Shown in pieces: positions 33,177-43,100 of a stretch of 51,622 nt of DNA. Origin of the DNA: JBGTBQ01 sp041749275 (GTDB lineage Bacteria; Acidobacteriota; Blastocatellia; Pyrinomonadales; Pyrinomonadaceae); assembly GCA_041749275.1 (NCBI GenBank), contig JBGTBQ010000458.1, positions 1-51,622 on the forward strand. The letters are read 5' to 3'. The stretch's first letter is position 1. Each line of letters opens with the position of its first letter. Both the position numbers and the translations under genes were made by a program. Below the pieces are notes generated by a model. The model had not been told where the DNA came from, searched no databases, and saw only the letters and a list, made by a program, of their open reading frames with translations.

Positions 33177-34397
33177 ATGCCGTTCGTCATCTTCGCCGCG
33201 CCGTGGTTCTCCGATAACGCCGTGCGCTTTATCGAGGCAGCGGTCAGCCTGCCGGACGTGCGCGTCGCCGTCATCAGTCAGGACCCGCTCGAAAACGCCC
33301 CGCCGCATCTGCGAGATGGATTGGCCACCCATTGGCGAGTTGAAGACGTGTTCGACGCCGGGCAACTCGCCCACGCCGCCGGCTCTCTCTCCCAGCGTCT
33401 CGGCCCGATTCATCGTCTTTACGGCGCGTTCGAGCAGTTGCAGGTTCCGCTCGCCGAGGCGCGCGAACGTCTCGGCGTCGAGGGGATGTCGGTCGCGGCG
33501 GCAAATAACTTCCGCGACAAGGCGCGCATGAAAGCGGTGCTCCGCGAGGCGGGAGTGCCTTGCGCGCGATACCGGCTCATCTCAGACCCCGCGGAGGCGC
33601 GTCCTTTCGCGGACGAGGTCGGTTACCCGCTCGTCTTGAAGCCTCCGGCGGGCGCCGGGTCGCTGTCAACTTACCGCGTTGACAACGAAGAGGCGTTGGG
33701 TGATGCGCTGCGACTGTCGCCGCCGAGCGCGGAGCAGCCTATGTTGCTCGAAGAGTTCATCACGGGCGACGAGCATTCGTGCGAGACCATCTCCATCGGC
33801 GGGCGCGCGGTCTGGCACTCGCTCACCCACTACTATCCGACGCCGCTCGAAGTGCTGCGTCACCCGTGGATTCAGTGGTGCATCGTGCTGCCCAGAGAGG
33901 TTGACGCGCCGCAATACGACGACATCAGATATGCCGCGTCGCGCGCGCTCGAAGCGCTGGGGATGGAGACGGGACTAAGCCACATGGAGTGGTTCCGGCG
34001 GCGCGACGGGAGCGTCGCCATCTCCGAAGTAGGAGCGCGACCACCGGGCGCACAGATCACCACGCTCGTCTCGCGCGCCAATGATATTGATTTTCTGCAA
34101 GCGTGGGCGCGCGTGATGATCTACGGAGAGTTCGACCCGCCGGAACGGCGCTATGCCGCGGGCGCGGCTTTCCTCCGAGGTCAGGGGCGCGGGCAGGTGA
34201 AGGCGATTCACGGACTCGAAGAGGCGGCGCGCGAACTGGGTTCGCTCGTGGTTGACGTAAAGCTCCCACAGGTAGGACAGTCGCCGGCCAGCAGTTACGA
34301 AGGCGAAGGTTACGTCATCCTGCGTCACCCGGAAACGTCAGTTGTCGAAGACGCGCTGCTCCGGCTCATCTCACTCATCAAGGTGGAACTCGGCTGA
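33177..34397 (+). CDS. ATP-grasp domain ligase, tandem copy 1
   Basis: A 406-residue ATP-grasp protein; ATG at 33177 has GGGGAGG 8 bases upstream, while the ATG nine codons earlier has none. Motifs: AAANNFRDKARMKAVLREAGVP, PLVLKPPAGAGSLSTYRV (Gly-rich loop), MLLEEFITGDEHSCETISI, and the metal-binding strand ISEVGARPPGAQITTL. The preATP-grasp part is short. It is clearly paralogous to the next gene (shared HMEW and E-x-GARPPGA segments) and more distantly to 922-2154. Which acid is activated is unknown; carnosine-synthase- and peptide-ligase-like enzymes share this motif pattern. Confidence 0.85.
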   Translation: MPFVIFAAPWFSDNAVRFIEAAVSLPDVRVAVISQDPLENAPPHLRDGLATHWRVEDVFDAGQLAHAAGSLSQRLGPIHRLYGAFEQLQVPLAEARERLGVEGMSVAAANNFRDKARMKAVLREAGVPCARYRLISDPAEARPFADEVGYPLVLKPPAGAGSLSTYRVDNEEALGDALRLSPPSAEQPMLLEEFITGDEHSCETISIGGRAVWHSLTHYYPTPLEVLRHPWIQWCIVLPREVDAPQYDDIRYAASRALEALGMETGLSHMEWFRRRDGSVAISEVGARPPGAQITTLVSRANDIDFLQAWARVMIYGEFDPPERRYAAGAAFLRGQGRGQVKAIHGLEEAARELGSLVVDVKLPQVGQSPASSYEGEGYVILRHPETSVVEDALLRLISLIKVELG

Positions 34398-34401
34398 AAA
34401 G

Positions 34402-34487
34402 AAGGATGAAGGATGAGGGATGAAGGATGAAAAAAAACTGACGATCCCGATTGGATATCTTTACTTCATCCCTCATCCTTCATCCTT
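34402..34487. repeat. Hairpin from tandem GGATGAA heptamers (24-bp arms)
   Basis: Arms 34402-34425 and 34464-34487 pair perfectly; GGATGAA/GGATGAG recurs about four times on each side. It fills the gap between the two tandem ATP-grasp genes. Confidence 0.8.
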
Positions 34488-34508
34488 CATCCTTTTAAGG
34501 AGTCGCTC

Positions 34509-35726
34509 ATGTATGTCTTGATGCTCTCGCCGGGCTATCCGACGGAGATGCAGTATTTCACGCGCGGCCTCGCGCGGGTGGGCGCGCGCGTGCTTGGCGT
34601 GAGCGATCAGCCGGAGAGCGAGTTGCCGCTGGCCGCGCGCGCGCATCTCAACGCTTACCTGCGGGTTCCGTCGTTGCTGGACGAGGATGCGGTCATCGAG
34701 GCGGTGCGAAAGTGGACGGCGCTGGTGCGGGTGGAGCGTGTGGAATGTCTGTGGGAGCCGGGCGTGCTGCTCGCGGCGCGTCTCCGCGAGGCGTTGGGAG
34801 CGCCGGGGATGACGTTGGAAGAGTGCATCCCGTTCCGTAACAAAGATCGCATGAAGCAGGTGCTTGCCGCCGCCGGCATCCGCACGCCGCGTCACGAACT
34901 GGCGACGACCGCCGAAGGTTGCCGCGACGCCGCGCGGCGGATCGGTTTCCCCGTCATCCTCAAGCCGATAGACGGCGCGGGATCAGCCGACACGCACCGC
35001 GTGGGCGACGAGGCGGAGCTTGAAGCCGCCCTGTCGTTGATGGGACATGTGGACGAAGTGAACGTCGAGGAGTTTGTCGAGGGCGAGGAGTACACTTTTG
35101 ACACGGTCTGTGTCGAGGGCCGTATCGTCTATCACAGCATCTCGTGGTATCGCCCGCGCCCGCTCGTCGCACGCACGGTGGAGTGGGTCAGCCCGCAAAT
35201 TGTAATGTTGCGCGATGTGGATGCCGATGAGTTAAGGGGCGGATGCGAGATGGGGCGCGCGGTCTTGCGGGCGCTCAACTTTCGCACCGGGTTCACGCAC
35301 ATGGAGTGGTACAAAAAGGCGGACGGCGAAATCGTCTTCGGCGAGATCGGGGCGCGTCCGCCCGGCGCGCGCTCCGTGGACGTGATGAACTACGCTTCGG
35401 ATATAGACCTCTTTAAAGGCTGGGCCGAAGCGGTCGTCCACGGAAAATTCTCTCAGCCCATCGAGCGCCGCCACAACGCCGTCATCATCTTCAAGCGGGC
35501 GCAAGGCTCCGGGCATATCCGCTGCATCGAGGGGCTGGAAAGAATCCTCTCGCATTTCGGCGAGCACGTGGCGTGCATTGATCTGCTTGCGGTCGGCGAG
35601 CACCGGCGCAACTGGGTCCAGACGCTCATCTCGGATGGATACTTGATTGTGCGACATCCGAGCCTTCAGCGGTCTTTGGAAATGGCCGATGCCGTCGGCA
35701 CTGATTTGCAACTCTACGCGGGCTGA
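34509..35726 (+). CDS. ATP-grasp domain ligase, tandem copy 2
   Basis: A 405-residue paralogue of the preceding gene; ATG at 34509 with AAGGAG about 8 bases upstream. N-terminal MYVLMLSPGYPTEMQYFTRGLARVGARVLG is a preATP-grasp Rossmann-like part. Core motifs: FRNKDRMKQVLAAAGIRTPRHE, PVILKPIDGAGSADTHRV, VNVEEFVEGEEYTFDTVCV, GFTHMEWYKKADGEIVFGEIGARPPGARS. The pair may ligate two substrates in sequence or work as a heteromer. The alpha/beta hydrolase gene follows 111 bases later, on the same strand. Confidence 0.85.
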   Translation: MYVLMLSPGYPTEMQYFTRGLARVGARVLGVSDQPESELPLAARAHLNAYLRVPSLLDEDAVIEAVRKWTALVRVERVECLWEPGVLLAARLREALGAPGMTLEECIPFRNKDRMKQVLAAAGIRTPRHELATTAEGCRDAARRIGFPVILKPIDGAGSADTHRVGDEAELEAALSLMGHVDEVNVEEFVEGEEYTFDTVCVEGRIVYHSISWYRPRPLVARTVEWVSPQIVMLRDVDADELRGGCEMGRAVLRALNFRTGFTHMEWYKKADGEIVFGEIGARPPGARSVDVMNYASDIDLFKGWAEAVVHGKFSQPIERRHNAVIIFKRAQGSGHIRCIEGLERILSHFGEHVACIDLLAVGEHRRNWVQTLISDGYLIVRHPSLQRSLEMADAVGTDLQLYAG

Positions 35727-35837
35727 AATGGCAAGCTCCGGCGGGGGCGCGTTGCACACGTTCAAGGTAAGATAGAACGGTCTGGCCGTTGGCGCGCAAC
35801 ATGAGTGACGCAACTGAAGTGGACTAATCACGGATCA

Positions 35838-36707
35838 ATGACAACATCAACGAACACGGGGACTCATCAGGAGACAGCCGAATCGGGAATCAGTTCCGAC
35901 GCTCGGACCGCGCCGGATATGTTGGCGGGCGGGAGTAGGTACCAGCGCCACAAGGGTTTTCATTCGGAGTTTCTTGCCAAAGACAGGGACATCATCATCT
36001 ATCTGCCGCCCGGCTACGAAGACGACGAAGCCCGGCGCTATCCCGTCCTCTATCTGCAAGACGGACAGAACCTGTTCGACGGCGAGACCGCCTTCATCTA
36101 CGGTCAACACTGGCGCGTGGGCGAGACCGCCGACGACCTCATCCACGCGGGCGCGGTCGAGCCGCTCATCATCGTCGGCATCTACAACGCCGGTGAGAAA
36201 CGGATTGACGAATACACGCCGACGGAAGACCGGCGCAGCAAGGTCGGCGGGAATGCCGACCGCTACGGGCGCTTTCTGGTCGAAGAACTCAAGCCCTTCA
36301 TTGATGCTCGCTATCGCACACAGACCGACGCCGCGAACACCGGCCTCGGCGGCTCAAGTTTGGGCGGCTTGGTCTCGCTCCATCTGGGGATCAAGCACCC
36401 GCGGGTGTTTGGCAAACTCGCGGTGCTGTCGCCCTCGATCTGGTGGGATCGGAGAGTGATTCTGCATAAGGTGCGGACGTTGGAGTCGAAGGCTGAGGTG
36501 CGAATCTGGATTGACGTAGGGACGGAGGAGGGAAATAACGCGGTGAAGGATGCCGCCATGTTGCGTGACGCTCTCGTGGTGCGCGGCTGGACGCCCGACG
36601 TGGACTTGAAGTACTTCGAGGCGGTCGGCGCGCAACATAACGAGTTGGCGTGGGCCGAGCGCGTCGGGCCGGTTCTCAAGTTCCTTTTTCCCGCTGAACA
36701 GAGTTGA
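35838..36707 (+). CDS. Alpha/beta hydrolase, esterase D / enterochelin esterase-like
   Basis: A 289-residue hydrolase (from ATG 35838; a GTG at 35805 is an alternative). The family pattern is HSEFLAKDRDIIIYLPPGYEDDEARRYPVLYLQDGQNLFDG, the nucleophile elbow GGSSLGGL, the acid in IWIDVGTEEG or the following loop, and the histidine in GAQHNELAWAERV. Members cleave acyl esters, including siderophore esters and S-formylglutathione-type substrates; the actual substrate is unknown. Its stop overlaps the start of the PlsC-like gene (TGATG), so these are translated together. Confidence 0.85.
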   Translation: MTTSTNTGTHQETAESGISSDARTAPDMLAGGSRYQRHKGFHSEFLAKDRDIIIYLPPGYEDDEARRYPVLYLQDGQNLFDGETAFIYGQHWRVGETADDLIHAGAVEPLIIVGIYNAGEKRIDEYTPTEDRRSKVGGNADRYGRFLVEELKPFIDARYRTQTDAANTGLGGSSLGGLVSLHLGIKHPRVFGKLAVLSPSIWWDRRVILHKVRTLESKAEVRIWIDVGTEEGNNAVKDAAMLRDALVVRGWTPDVDLKYFEAVGAQHNELAWAERVGPVLKFLFPAEQS

Positions 36708-37642
36708 TGGGCGGACTGGAAACAGCACCGAACGGTTTGGCTTCCGACGACTCGCCGGGGCTTGCCATCGAGCCGGCGCGCGAAGAGTTGGCGGTGCTCT
36801 CGCGCACGGAGCGCTGTGCCTTTCGCCTCACGCGAGCGATGAACCGCGGCGCCTCGAAACGCTTCTGGACTTTCTGCCAGAGCACAATCGGAGCGGGCTG
36901 GATTCATCTTGCGACCTACAACCTGCTGCGTGTGTACGGGCTGGAAAATATCGAGCAGGCATCGCACGAAAGACCGCTCATACTGGCCGCCAACCACCGT
37001 TCATTCTTCGATATGTACACCGTCTCCAGCGTTCTCTTCCGACGGACGCGATGGCGGAAAAAACTTTTCTTCCCCGTCCGTGGACGATTCTTCTACGACT
37101 CGGTGTTGGGACTGCTCGTCAACTGTATGATGGGCTGGTGGTCAATGTTCCCGCCGTTCTTCACGGGCGGCGAAAATCCGATGCCGGAGAAGCGCGAGTT
37201 CGACAAGTTTTCGATGCGTCTCTTAACGGAACTGTGCCGCGCGGGCGCGGGCAACATCATCGGCTTTCATCCCGAAGGCACGCGCAACAAGTCCGCCGAC
37301 CCGTACAGCTTTCTTCGCCCGCAGCCCGGCCTCGGCAAACTCGTCAAGGAAACGCGCCCGCAGGTAGTCCCCGTCTTTATCGCCGGCCTCGGCAACGACC
37401 TCGTCAAACAGGTGCTCGGCAACTGGCGCGGCGGTGAACCCGTTCGTATTCACTTCGGAGCGCCGCTCGACCTCTCGGAATTTTATCTCAAGCGAGATCA
37501 CGTGCGGACTTACAAGGAGATCGGCGAATTCGTGATGAGCAAAATCGCCGAACTCGGCGAGCAGGACAGGGCTTTGCAGGCGCTCGAAGCGAAAAAGGAA
37601 TCCATCACAACCTCTTCATCAACTTTCCGCACTGACTCTTGA
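36707..37642 (+). CDS. PlsC-like 1-acylglycerol-3-phosphate acyltransferase
   Basis: A 311-residue acyltransferase. ATG at 36707 overlaps the hydrolase stop (TGATG). LPLAT motifs: NHRSFFD (motif I, HX4D), GRFFYDSVLGLLVN (motif II region), FHPEGTRNKS (motif III) and VVPVFIAGLG (motif IV). It may place the second acyl chain on lysophosphatidic acid or, given the neighbours, another glycerophosphate acceptor. An N-terminal stretch of 60 polar residues is longer than in PlsC. The lipid kinase gene follows 13 bases after its stop. Confidence 0.87.
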   Translation: MGGLETAPNGLASDDSPGLAIEPAREELAVLSRTERCAFRLTRAMNRGASKRFWTFCQSTIGAGWIHLATYNLLRVYGLENIEQASHERPLILAANHRSFFDMYTVSSVLFRRTRWRKKLFFPVRGRFFYDSVLGLLVNCMMGWWSMFPPFFTGGENPMPEKREFDKFSMRLLTELCRAGAGNIIGFHPEGTRNKSADPYSFLRPQPGLGKLVKETRPQVVPVFIAGLGNDLVKQVLGNWRGGEPVRIHFGAPLDLSEFYLKRDHVRTYKEIGEFVMSKIAELGEQDRALQALEAKKESITTSSSTFRTDS

Positions 37643-37655
37643 ACGCGAATCGAAA

Positions 37656-38600
37656 ATGGCGCTGCCCCTCATCATCGTCAATCCCGCTTCCGCTGACGGC
37701 GCGACCGGCGCGGCGTGGCCGGGCATCGCCAGCGACGTTCGACGACACTTCGGGCCGTTCACCTGCGTCTTCACCGAAGGAAGCGGCGAAGCCGTTCACC
37801 TCGCGCGGCGCGAAGCCGATGCGGGGCGACGTTTCATCATCGCCTGCGGGGGCGACGGGACAATCTCGGAGGTGGCGAACGGCATCCTGCTCTCCGGACG
37901 GGACACGGAGTTAGGGATTCTGCCGAGCGGGACGGGCGGAGATTTCCGGCGCACACTCGACATCCCTTCGCGCGCGGGCGACGCCGCGCGCGCGTTGCGC
38001 GAGGGACGGACGCGCCGGATGGACATCGGGCGTGTGACTTTCACGGGTCGCGGCGGCGAGAACGAGTCGAGATTTTTTTTGAACGTCGCCTCGTTCGGCA
38101 TGGGCGGCGCGGTCATCAAGCGCGTGAAGGAGAAGGCGGGGATGCCTCGCGGCGGCGGTCGCGTCCTCGGCGGGAAACTTTCTTTCGCCGCGGCGACGCT
38201 GGGAGCCGCGCTCGATTATGAGAATGCGGTCGTGGCGGTCGGGCTGGACGGGCAGCCGGAGCGGCGTCTGACGGTCACCAACTTCTGCGTGGCGAACGCG
38301 CGTTACTTTGGCGGCGGCATGAAGATCGCCCCGGAGGCGAGTCTCGATGACGGTCTCTTTGATGTCGTCGCCATTGGCGACATGGACAGGCTGACCGTTC
38401 TCACGAATTCCTACCGCATCTATCTCGGCACGCACTTGGGAATGCGCGACGTTCACCACGCACGTGTAAAGATCGTCACAGCGCGATCCGGGAATGGTGA
38501 AGATGTCGAGTTGGAGGTTGATGGAGAACTGGCCGGGAAATTACCGGCGACGTTTGAAATCCTACCGGGCGCGTTGAAGATTCGCGGCGCTTCGGATTGA
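37656..38600 (+). CDS. Diacylglycerol kinase-like lipid kinase (YegS/BmrU family)
   Basis: A 314-residue protein with the catalytic N-terminal fold: LIIVNPASADGATGAAWPGI, the nucleotide motif CGGDGTISEVANGIL, LGILPSGTGGDFRRTL and the C-terminal beta-sandwich with ARYFGGGMKIAPEASLDDGLFDVVAIGD. Kinases of this family phosphorylate diacylglycerol, sphingosine-like bases or other lipids. It is 13 bases after the PlsC-like gene, indicating one operon for glycerolipid synthesis or recycling. A GC-rich hairpin at 38600-38673 follows the stop. Confidence 0.9.
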   Translation: MALPLIIVNPASADGATGAAWPGIASDVRRHFGPFTCVFTEGSGEAVHLARREADAGRRFIIACGGDGTISEVANGILLSGRDTELGILPSGTGGDFRRTLDIPSRAGDAARALREGRTRRMDIGRVTFTGRGGENESRFFLNVASFGMGGAVIKRVKEKAGMPRGGGRVLGGKLSFAAATLGAALDYENAVVAVGLDGQPERRLTVTNFCVANARYFGGGMKIAPEASLDDGLFDVVAIGDMDRLTVLTNSYRIYLGTHLGMRDVHHARVKIVTARSGNGEDVELEVDGELAGKLPATFEILPGALKIRGASD

Positions 38601-38673
38601 ACGCGGAGAGCGCGGAAAAGATGCAAGTCACTCTCGGCATCTCCTCCGCGCTCTCCTCCGCGCTCTCCGCGTT
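38600..38673. repeat. Hairpin from CGCGGAGAG units
   Basis: AACGCGGAGAGCGCGGA (38600-38616) pairs with TCCGCGCTCTCCGCGTT (38657-38673). It overlaps the end of the lipid kinase stop codon. Confidence 0.7.
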
Positions 38674-38733
38674 GAAACTAACTTTCGTTATACACGACGA
38701 AGCCGGCAAATATAGCGTTTGCAATTGCGTGCG

Positions 38734-38802
38734 ACCGTTTAGAGGCGGGCAATGCCCGCCGGTGCGACTTGAACCGGCGGGCATTGCCCGCCTCTAAACG
38801 GT
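38734..38802. repeat. REP-like palindrome, family B, full copy (30-bp arms)
   Basis: Arms 38734-38763 and 38773-38802 are perfect inverse complements around a 9-base loop; outer GTGCGACC/GGTCGCAC words add a second stem. Core and flank (CAAACCGATGTAA) match the copies at 4304 and 26298. It lies between the convergent lipid kinase and SDR genes. Confidence 0.85.
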
Positions 38803-38843
38803 GGTCGGTTGGTCGCACTCATTTGCAAACCGATGTAAGCGTC

Positions 38844-39950
38844 TCACCCCGTGTTCCTGAAAGCGCCGCTCCCAAGAAAATTCTCGCGGACATAGTTGAC
38901 CGTTTCGAGCAGCGTCTCCTGCGGGTCGCGCGGCGAGAAGCCGAGTTCGCGCCGCGCCTTCGAGGCGTCCACGTACCAGAAGTGATCGGCCATTTCAATC
39001 TCGGAAGGCTCGACCGGCGAGGCGAGCTTCCAGCGGCGATAGAGTGTGTTCAGGCCGCGCGCGCCGGTGACGGCAAGCTTCGAGGGAAGCGTGAGCCGCG
39101 GGGCGGCAACTTTGGTCAGGCGTTCGAGCCGCCCGAAGAACTCGCTGAAAGTCCAGTTGACCGCGCCGAGTAGATAGCGCTCGCCGTCTCTGCCGTTTTG
39201 CATGGCGGCGAAAAATGCTCGCGCCGCGTCGCGCGCGTCAACGAAGCTCAAGCCGCCGTTCGGGGTGGTCAGAATCTTGCGCGCGAGAAAGTCGAGGATG
39301 ACTTTCGTCGAACTCAGGCGCTCGTCGCCGGGGCCGAGCAACAGGCTCGGATTGACGATGACGAGGCGCAAGCCTTTCCCAGAAAAATGCTCACGCGCGA
39401 CGCGCTCCTGATAGAGTTTGCTCGCGTAGTAAGGCCAGCGCGAGATGATGTCAACGGGGGCCGGCCACTCTTCATCCGCCACCGCGTCGCCCGTCTCGGC
39501 GACGGCCACCGTGCCGCTCGTCGAAGCCATGACGATGGACTTCACACCGGCGTTACGCGCCGCCGCGCAGAGCAGCCGCGTGCCATCCACGTGGATGGAA
39601 TACATCAGGTGCGCGTCTTCCTTGACGCGCGAGACGCGGCCCGCGAGATGATAAATCTCCGCTACGCCTTCGACCGCGCGAGCCACATCCTCGGAAGAAG
39701 TGATCGAACCCGCGACGACTTCGACGCCTAGCTCTTCAGCCCACGACGGCGCGGAGGTCGCCATCACGCGGAGGTTCTTGACACCTTCGCTGACCAGCAA
39801 TCTGACCAGATGCGAGCCGAGAAAGCCCGTCCCGCCCGTGACGAGTGTGACTGGCTGTTTCCTCTTCGCCACGGCAGTCGTCTTCGACGCGACAGACTTC
39901 GGGGACTTCGCCGCCGGCTTACGTTTGGGTTGTTTCTTTATCGTCGCCAT
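38844..39950 (-). CDS. NAD-dependent epimerase/dehydratase-type SDR with basic N-terminal tail
   Basis: A 368-residue extended SDR: VTLVTGGTGFLGSHLVRLL (NAD(P)-binding), STSGTVAV, and the catalytic YYASK with Lys; substrate part similar to dihydroflavonol reductase or 3-beta-hydroxysteroid dehydrogenase-like enzymes. The first 32 residues (MATIKKQPKRKPAAKSPKSV...) form a lysine/alanine/proline-rich tail not found in ordinary SDRs and similar to histone-H1-like tails; it may bind acidic surfaces. It is the last gene of the minus-strand run that includes the four-domain lipid enzyme upstream, about 240 bases away, and may act on its product. Confidence 0.85.
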   Translation of the reverse strand: MATIKKQPKRKPAAKSPKSVASKTTAVAKRKQPVTLVTGGTGFLGSHLVRLLVSEGVKNLRVMATSAPSWAEELGVEVVAGSITSSEDVARAVEGVAEIYHLAGRVSRVKEDAHLMYSIHVDGTRLLCAAARNAGVKSIVMASTSGTVAVAETGDAVADEEWPAPVDIISRWPYYASKLYQERVAREHFSGKGLRLVIVNPSLLLGPGDERLSSTKVILDFLARKILTTPNGGLSFVDARDAARAFFAAMQNGRDGERYLLGAVNWTFSEFFGRLERLTKVAAPRLTLPSKLAVTGARGLNTLYRRWKLASPVEPSEIEMADHFWYVDASKARRELGFSPRDPQETLLETVNYVRENFLGSGAFRNTG

Positions 39951-40024
39951 GTGTTAGGGGACAGCGGCAAACGCCCGCGGTTTATCAAGCACGGTCACTG
40001 CCTATTGCAGCCTGCAAGAAGAGT

Positions 40025-40174
40025 CAGCCCCGGAGGGGCGAAATGTTTGTAGAACCCGACGGCCAATCATAACCCAGCTCCGGAGGAGCGGAATGTCAGA
40101 TACATTCCGCTCCTCCGGAGCTATGAGAAAAACAGTATTGCGCTTACTACAAACATATCGCCCCTAACGGGGCT
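40025..40174. repeat. Nested inverted repeat of CCGGAGGGGCG...ATGTTTGTAG units
   Basis: Outer arms AGCCCCGGAGGGGCGAAATG+TTTGTAG (from 40026) and CTACAAACATATCGCCCCTA+ACGGGGCT (to 40174) flank an inner perfect palindrome with 21-bp arms 40076-40096 and 40102-40122 (AGCTCCGGAGGAGCGGAATG+T). The same units occur inside 19648-19845. It separates the SDR gene from the stop of the large lipid enzyme gene. Confidence 0.75.
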
Positions 40175-40189
40175 TCCCCATGGGTTTGC

Positions 40190-43100
40190 TCAATCACCCG
40201 TCGTCGCCATCTCGCCGGCATCGCTCGCTTCCTCATGGTTGGCCCGGCGCTCGGCCTTCCAGCGGCGGCGCAAACCGGTGGCGTCGAAGGCGTGGCGCGT
40301 GCCGTCGCGCAGGTTCTCGATCTCGTGTCGCACGAGCGCGGCGACGAGGCGATAAGCTTCGGACTTCGGCATCCCGCGCGTCAGGTCTTCGAGTTCTTCG
40401 GGCGGGAGGAAACGACCGATGCGGGCGCCGACCTCACGGTCTTTGAGGATTTTCGAGCCTTTGGGAAATGCTTCGTAAGTGCCGTGGATATAGATGGGCA
40501 GGATGCCGGTGCGCGTCGAGAGCGCGAGATAGGCGAAGCCGGACTTGAACTCCGCCATCTCGCCAGTCATCGAGCGCGTGCCTTCGGGGAAGACGAGCGC
40601 CGTGTGGCCGCGTTCGAGGAACGAGCGTGCATGGCGAAGCGACTGCCGCAAGCTTCCCGAACGCTCGATGGGGACGAGGTTCGTGAAGTTGTTCATATAG
40701 GCGCGCTTGTACTTGTTGTCGAAGAAGTAGTCGGCGGCGGCGAGCGCCACCATGTCGCGCCCGTACTCGCCGAGGGCGTTCTTGACCAGCCCGATGTCGA
40801 GGTGCGAGGCGTGGTTCGACGCCGCGATGAAGTTGGTGTGGACGGGAATGTTAGAACGCCCCTCGATGTCGGCGTGCAGGAAACGGTCGTAGAAGATGCT
40901 CTGCACCACGTCCAGACCACGATTGCCGAGCGTGCGCGCAATCGTGGGGACGTGAATCTCCTCGTCGGCTTCGCGCTGCGCCGCTTCGGCCCGCGCCTCC
41001 GCCACACGCTTCTGCGCCGCGGTCGCGCGCCGCTTGACGACCGTCTGTAGCTCGCGCACCACCTGCACTTCGTTCAAGGTGTCGGGCGAAAGCAAAGTCC
41101 CGCCAGTCTGCTCGATGGCCGAGGCCAGTTCGACGAACATCAGGCTGTCGAAACCGAGGTCGCTCATGCGCGTGTCGAGCGAGACCTGCGCGCGGGGCCG
41201 GTTCGAGACGTGCGCGACAAGGTCTATCAGCCACGCCGTTTCGCCGCCGCTATCGCGGGCGGAGCTGCTCTCCTTGATGCCCTCCCGCGCACGCTCCTCG
41301 ATCTTCTCGATGATCTCGACTACTTCGCGCCGTTTGACCTTGCGGGTCGCCGTGCGCGGCAGTTCGTCGTCGGTGATGTGAAGCGCCTTGACGCGCTTGA
41401 AGAAGGGCAGCGCGGATGATACGTCGCGGAAGTGCTGCTCGATCTTACGCCGCGTCTCTTCGCGTGAGAGACTGATGTCGTACCCGTAGTCGGGGACGAC
41501 GAGGCACGCGACCCGCTCGCCCTGCTGGTCGGGCAACCCGACGACGCCCAGTTCCTTGATGTACGGCGAATCCTTGTACAACTCTTCGATCTCATCCGGG
41601 TAGACGTTCTTGCCGTTCGAGTCAACGATGATCTCCTTCGAGCGACCGACGAGATAGAGGTTGCCGTCTTCGTCGAGTCGTCCGAGGTCGCCCGTGTGGA
41701 GCCAGCGATTGACGAGCGCCGCCTGCGTCGCGCCTTCGTTTTGATAGTAGCCGAGCATCACGTTCGCGCCGCGCGCGATGACCTCGCCGATGCCGGTCGC
41801 GTCCGGCGCGGCAATCTTGATCTCGACGCCGGGCAGAGATTTGCCGACGCTCGTTTCGACCAGCTTGTTCTGCGGGCGCGTCACGGTCAGCACGGGCGAA
41901 GCTTCCGTCAGCCCGTAACCTTCGAGAATCGTGAAGCCGAGGCCGTGCATGTCGCGCTTGATCTTCTCATCGAGCGCGGAGCCGCCGCTGATGAGATAGC
42001 GGATGCGGCCACCCATCCCGGCGTGGATGGGGCGAAAGACGATCTGGCCGAGGTTGAGCGGCGTGCGGTCGCGCAGCCAACTGTTCGCGCGCATCATCAA
42101 TTCGGCGGCCTGCCCGACTCGCTTTCCATTCTCGTTCAGCCGATTCATGATGCGGCGATGCAGCATCTCCCACAGCGCGGGCACGCCGACCAGACCCGTG
42201 ACGTGGCCGTTCTTGATGGCGCGCGAAAGTTCCTCGCCGTTGAGTTCCGACAGGTAGGTGATCTGCGTCCCACGGCTGAACGGCGTCAGGAAGCCGGTCG
42301 AGAACTCGAAGGTGTGGTGGAGCGGGAGCACGGAGAGCACGCCGTCGCCCGTGTCCATGTCGAACACGGACGAGAGCATCGAGACCATGTTCGACAGATT
42401 CTTGTGCGAGAGCATGACGCCCTTCGGCGCCCCGGTCGTCCCCGAAGTGAAGATGAGCGACGCAACGCTCTGCGCCTGCACCCGCTGCGGCAGGAGCGCG
42501 ATGCGCTGGTCTTCAGTCGCCTCGTCGGTTAGCTCGAAGATTTCTTCGTAGCGCCAGAGATGTGTTTCGCCAAGTCCCGCCGCGCGCAACGCAGCGGCCA
42601 GATCAGCGCGTTCTTCATCAACCTTCCGGCTGACAATGACCCCGACCGCGCCGCTGGCGCGAACGAAATTGACAAGCTCTTCCGTAGTGCTTTCGTGGTC
42701 TACGGGGACGCACGTCGCGCCCGCCTTCAAGACGCCGAAATAGCTGATGCCCCATTCGGGGGCGTTCTGGCTGGCTAAGAGAATGCGGTCGCCGGGGCGC
42801 ACTCCGTGGCCGGCGAGGAAGGCGGCGGCGCGCGTCGCCAACTCCTTCAGGTCGGCGTAGGTGTACTGCTCTTTCTGCCCATCGCGCTCGATCCGCATGG
42901 CGACGCGGGTGGCGAAGCGATTCGTCGAGGTCTCGAACAACTCCAGCAGGTCGCGGTAGGTGTAGACGCGCTTTGGCTGCGCGCGCATGTCCTCTTCGAG
43001 CTTGGGAAAGACCCACTTCTTCAGGCCGGGGAAGTGGACGTTCATCCAGTAGTCGTACCAGTCGAACTTCTCCGGGTTCCATTGCAAAAGCGCCTGCTCG

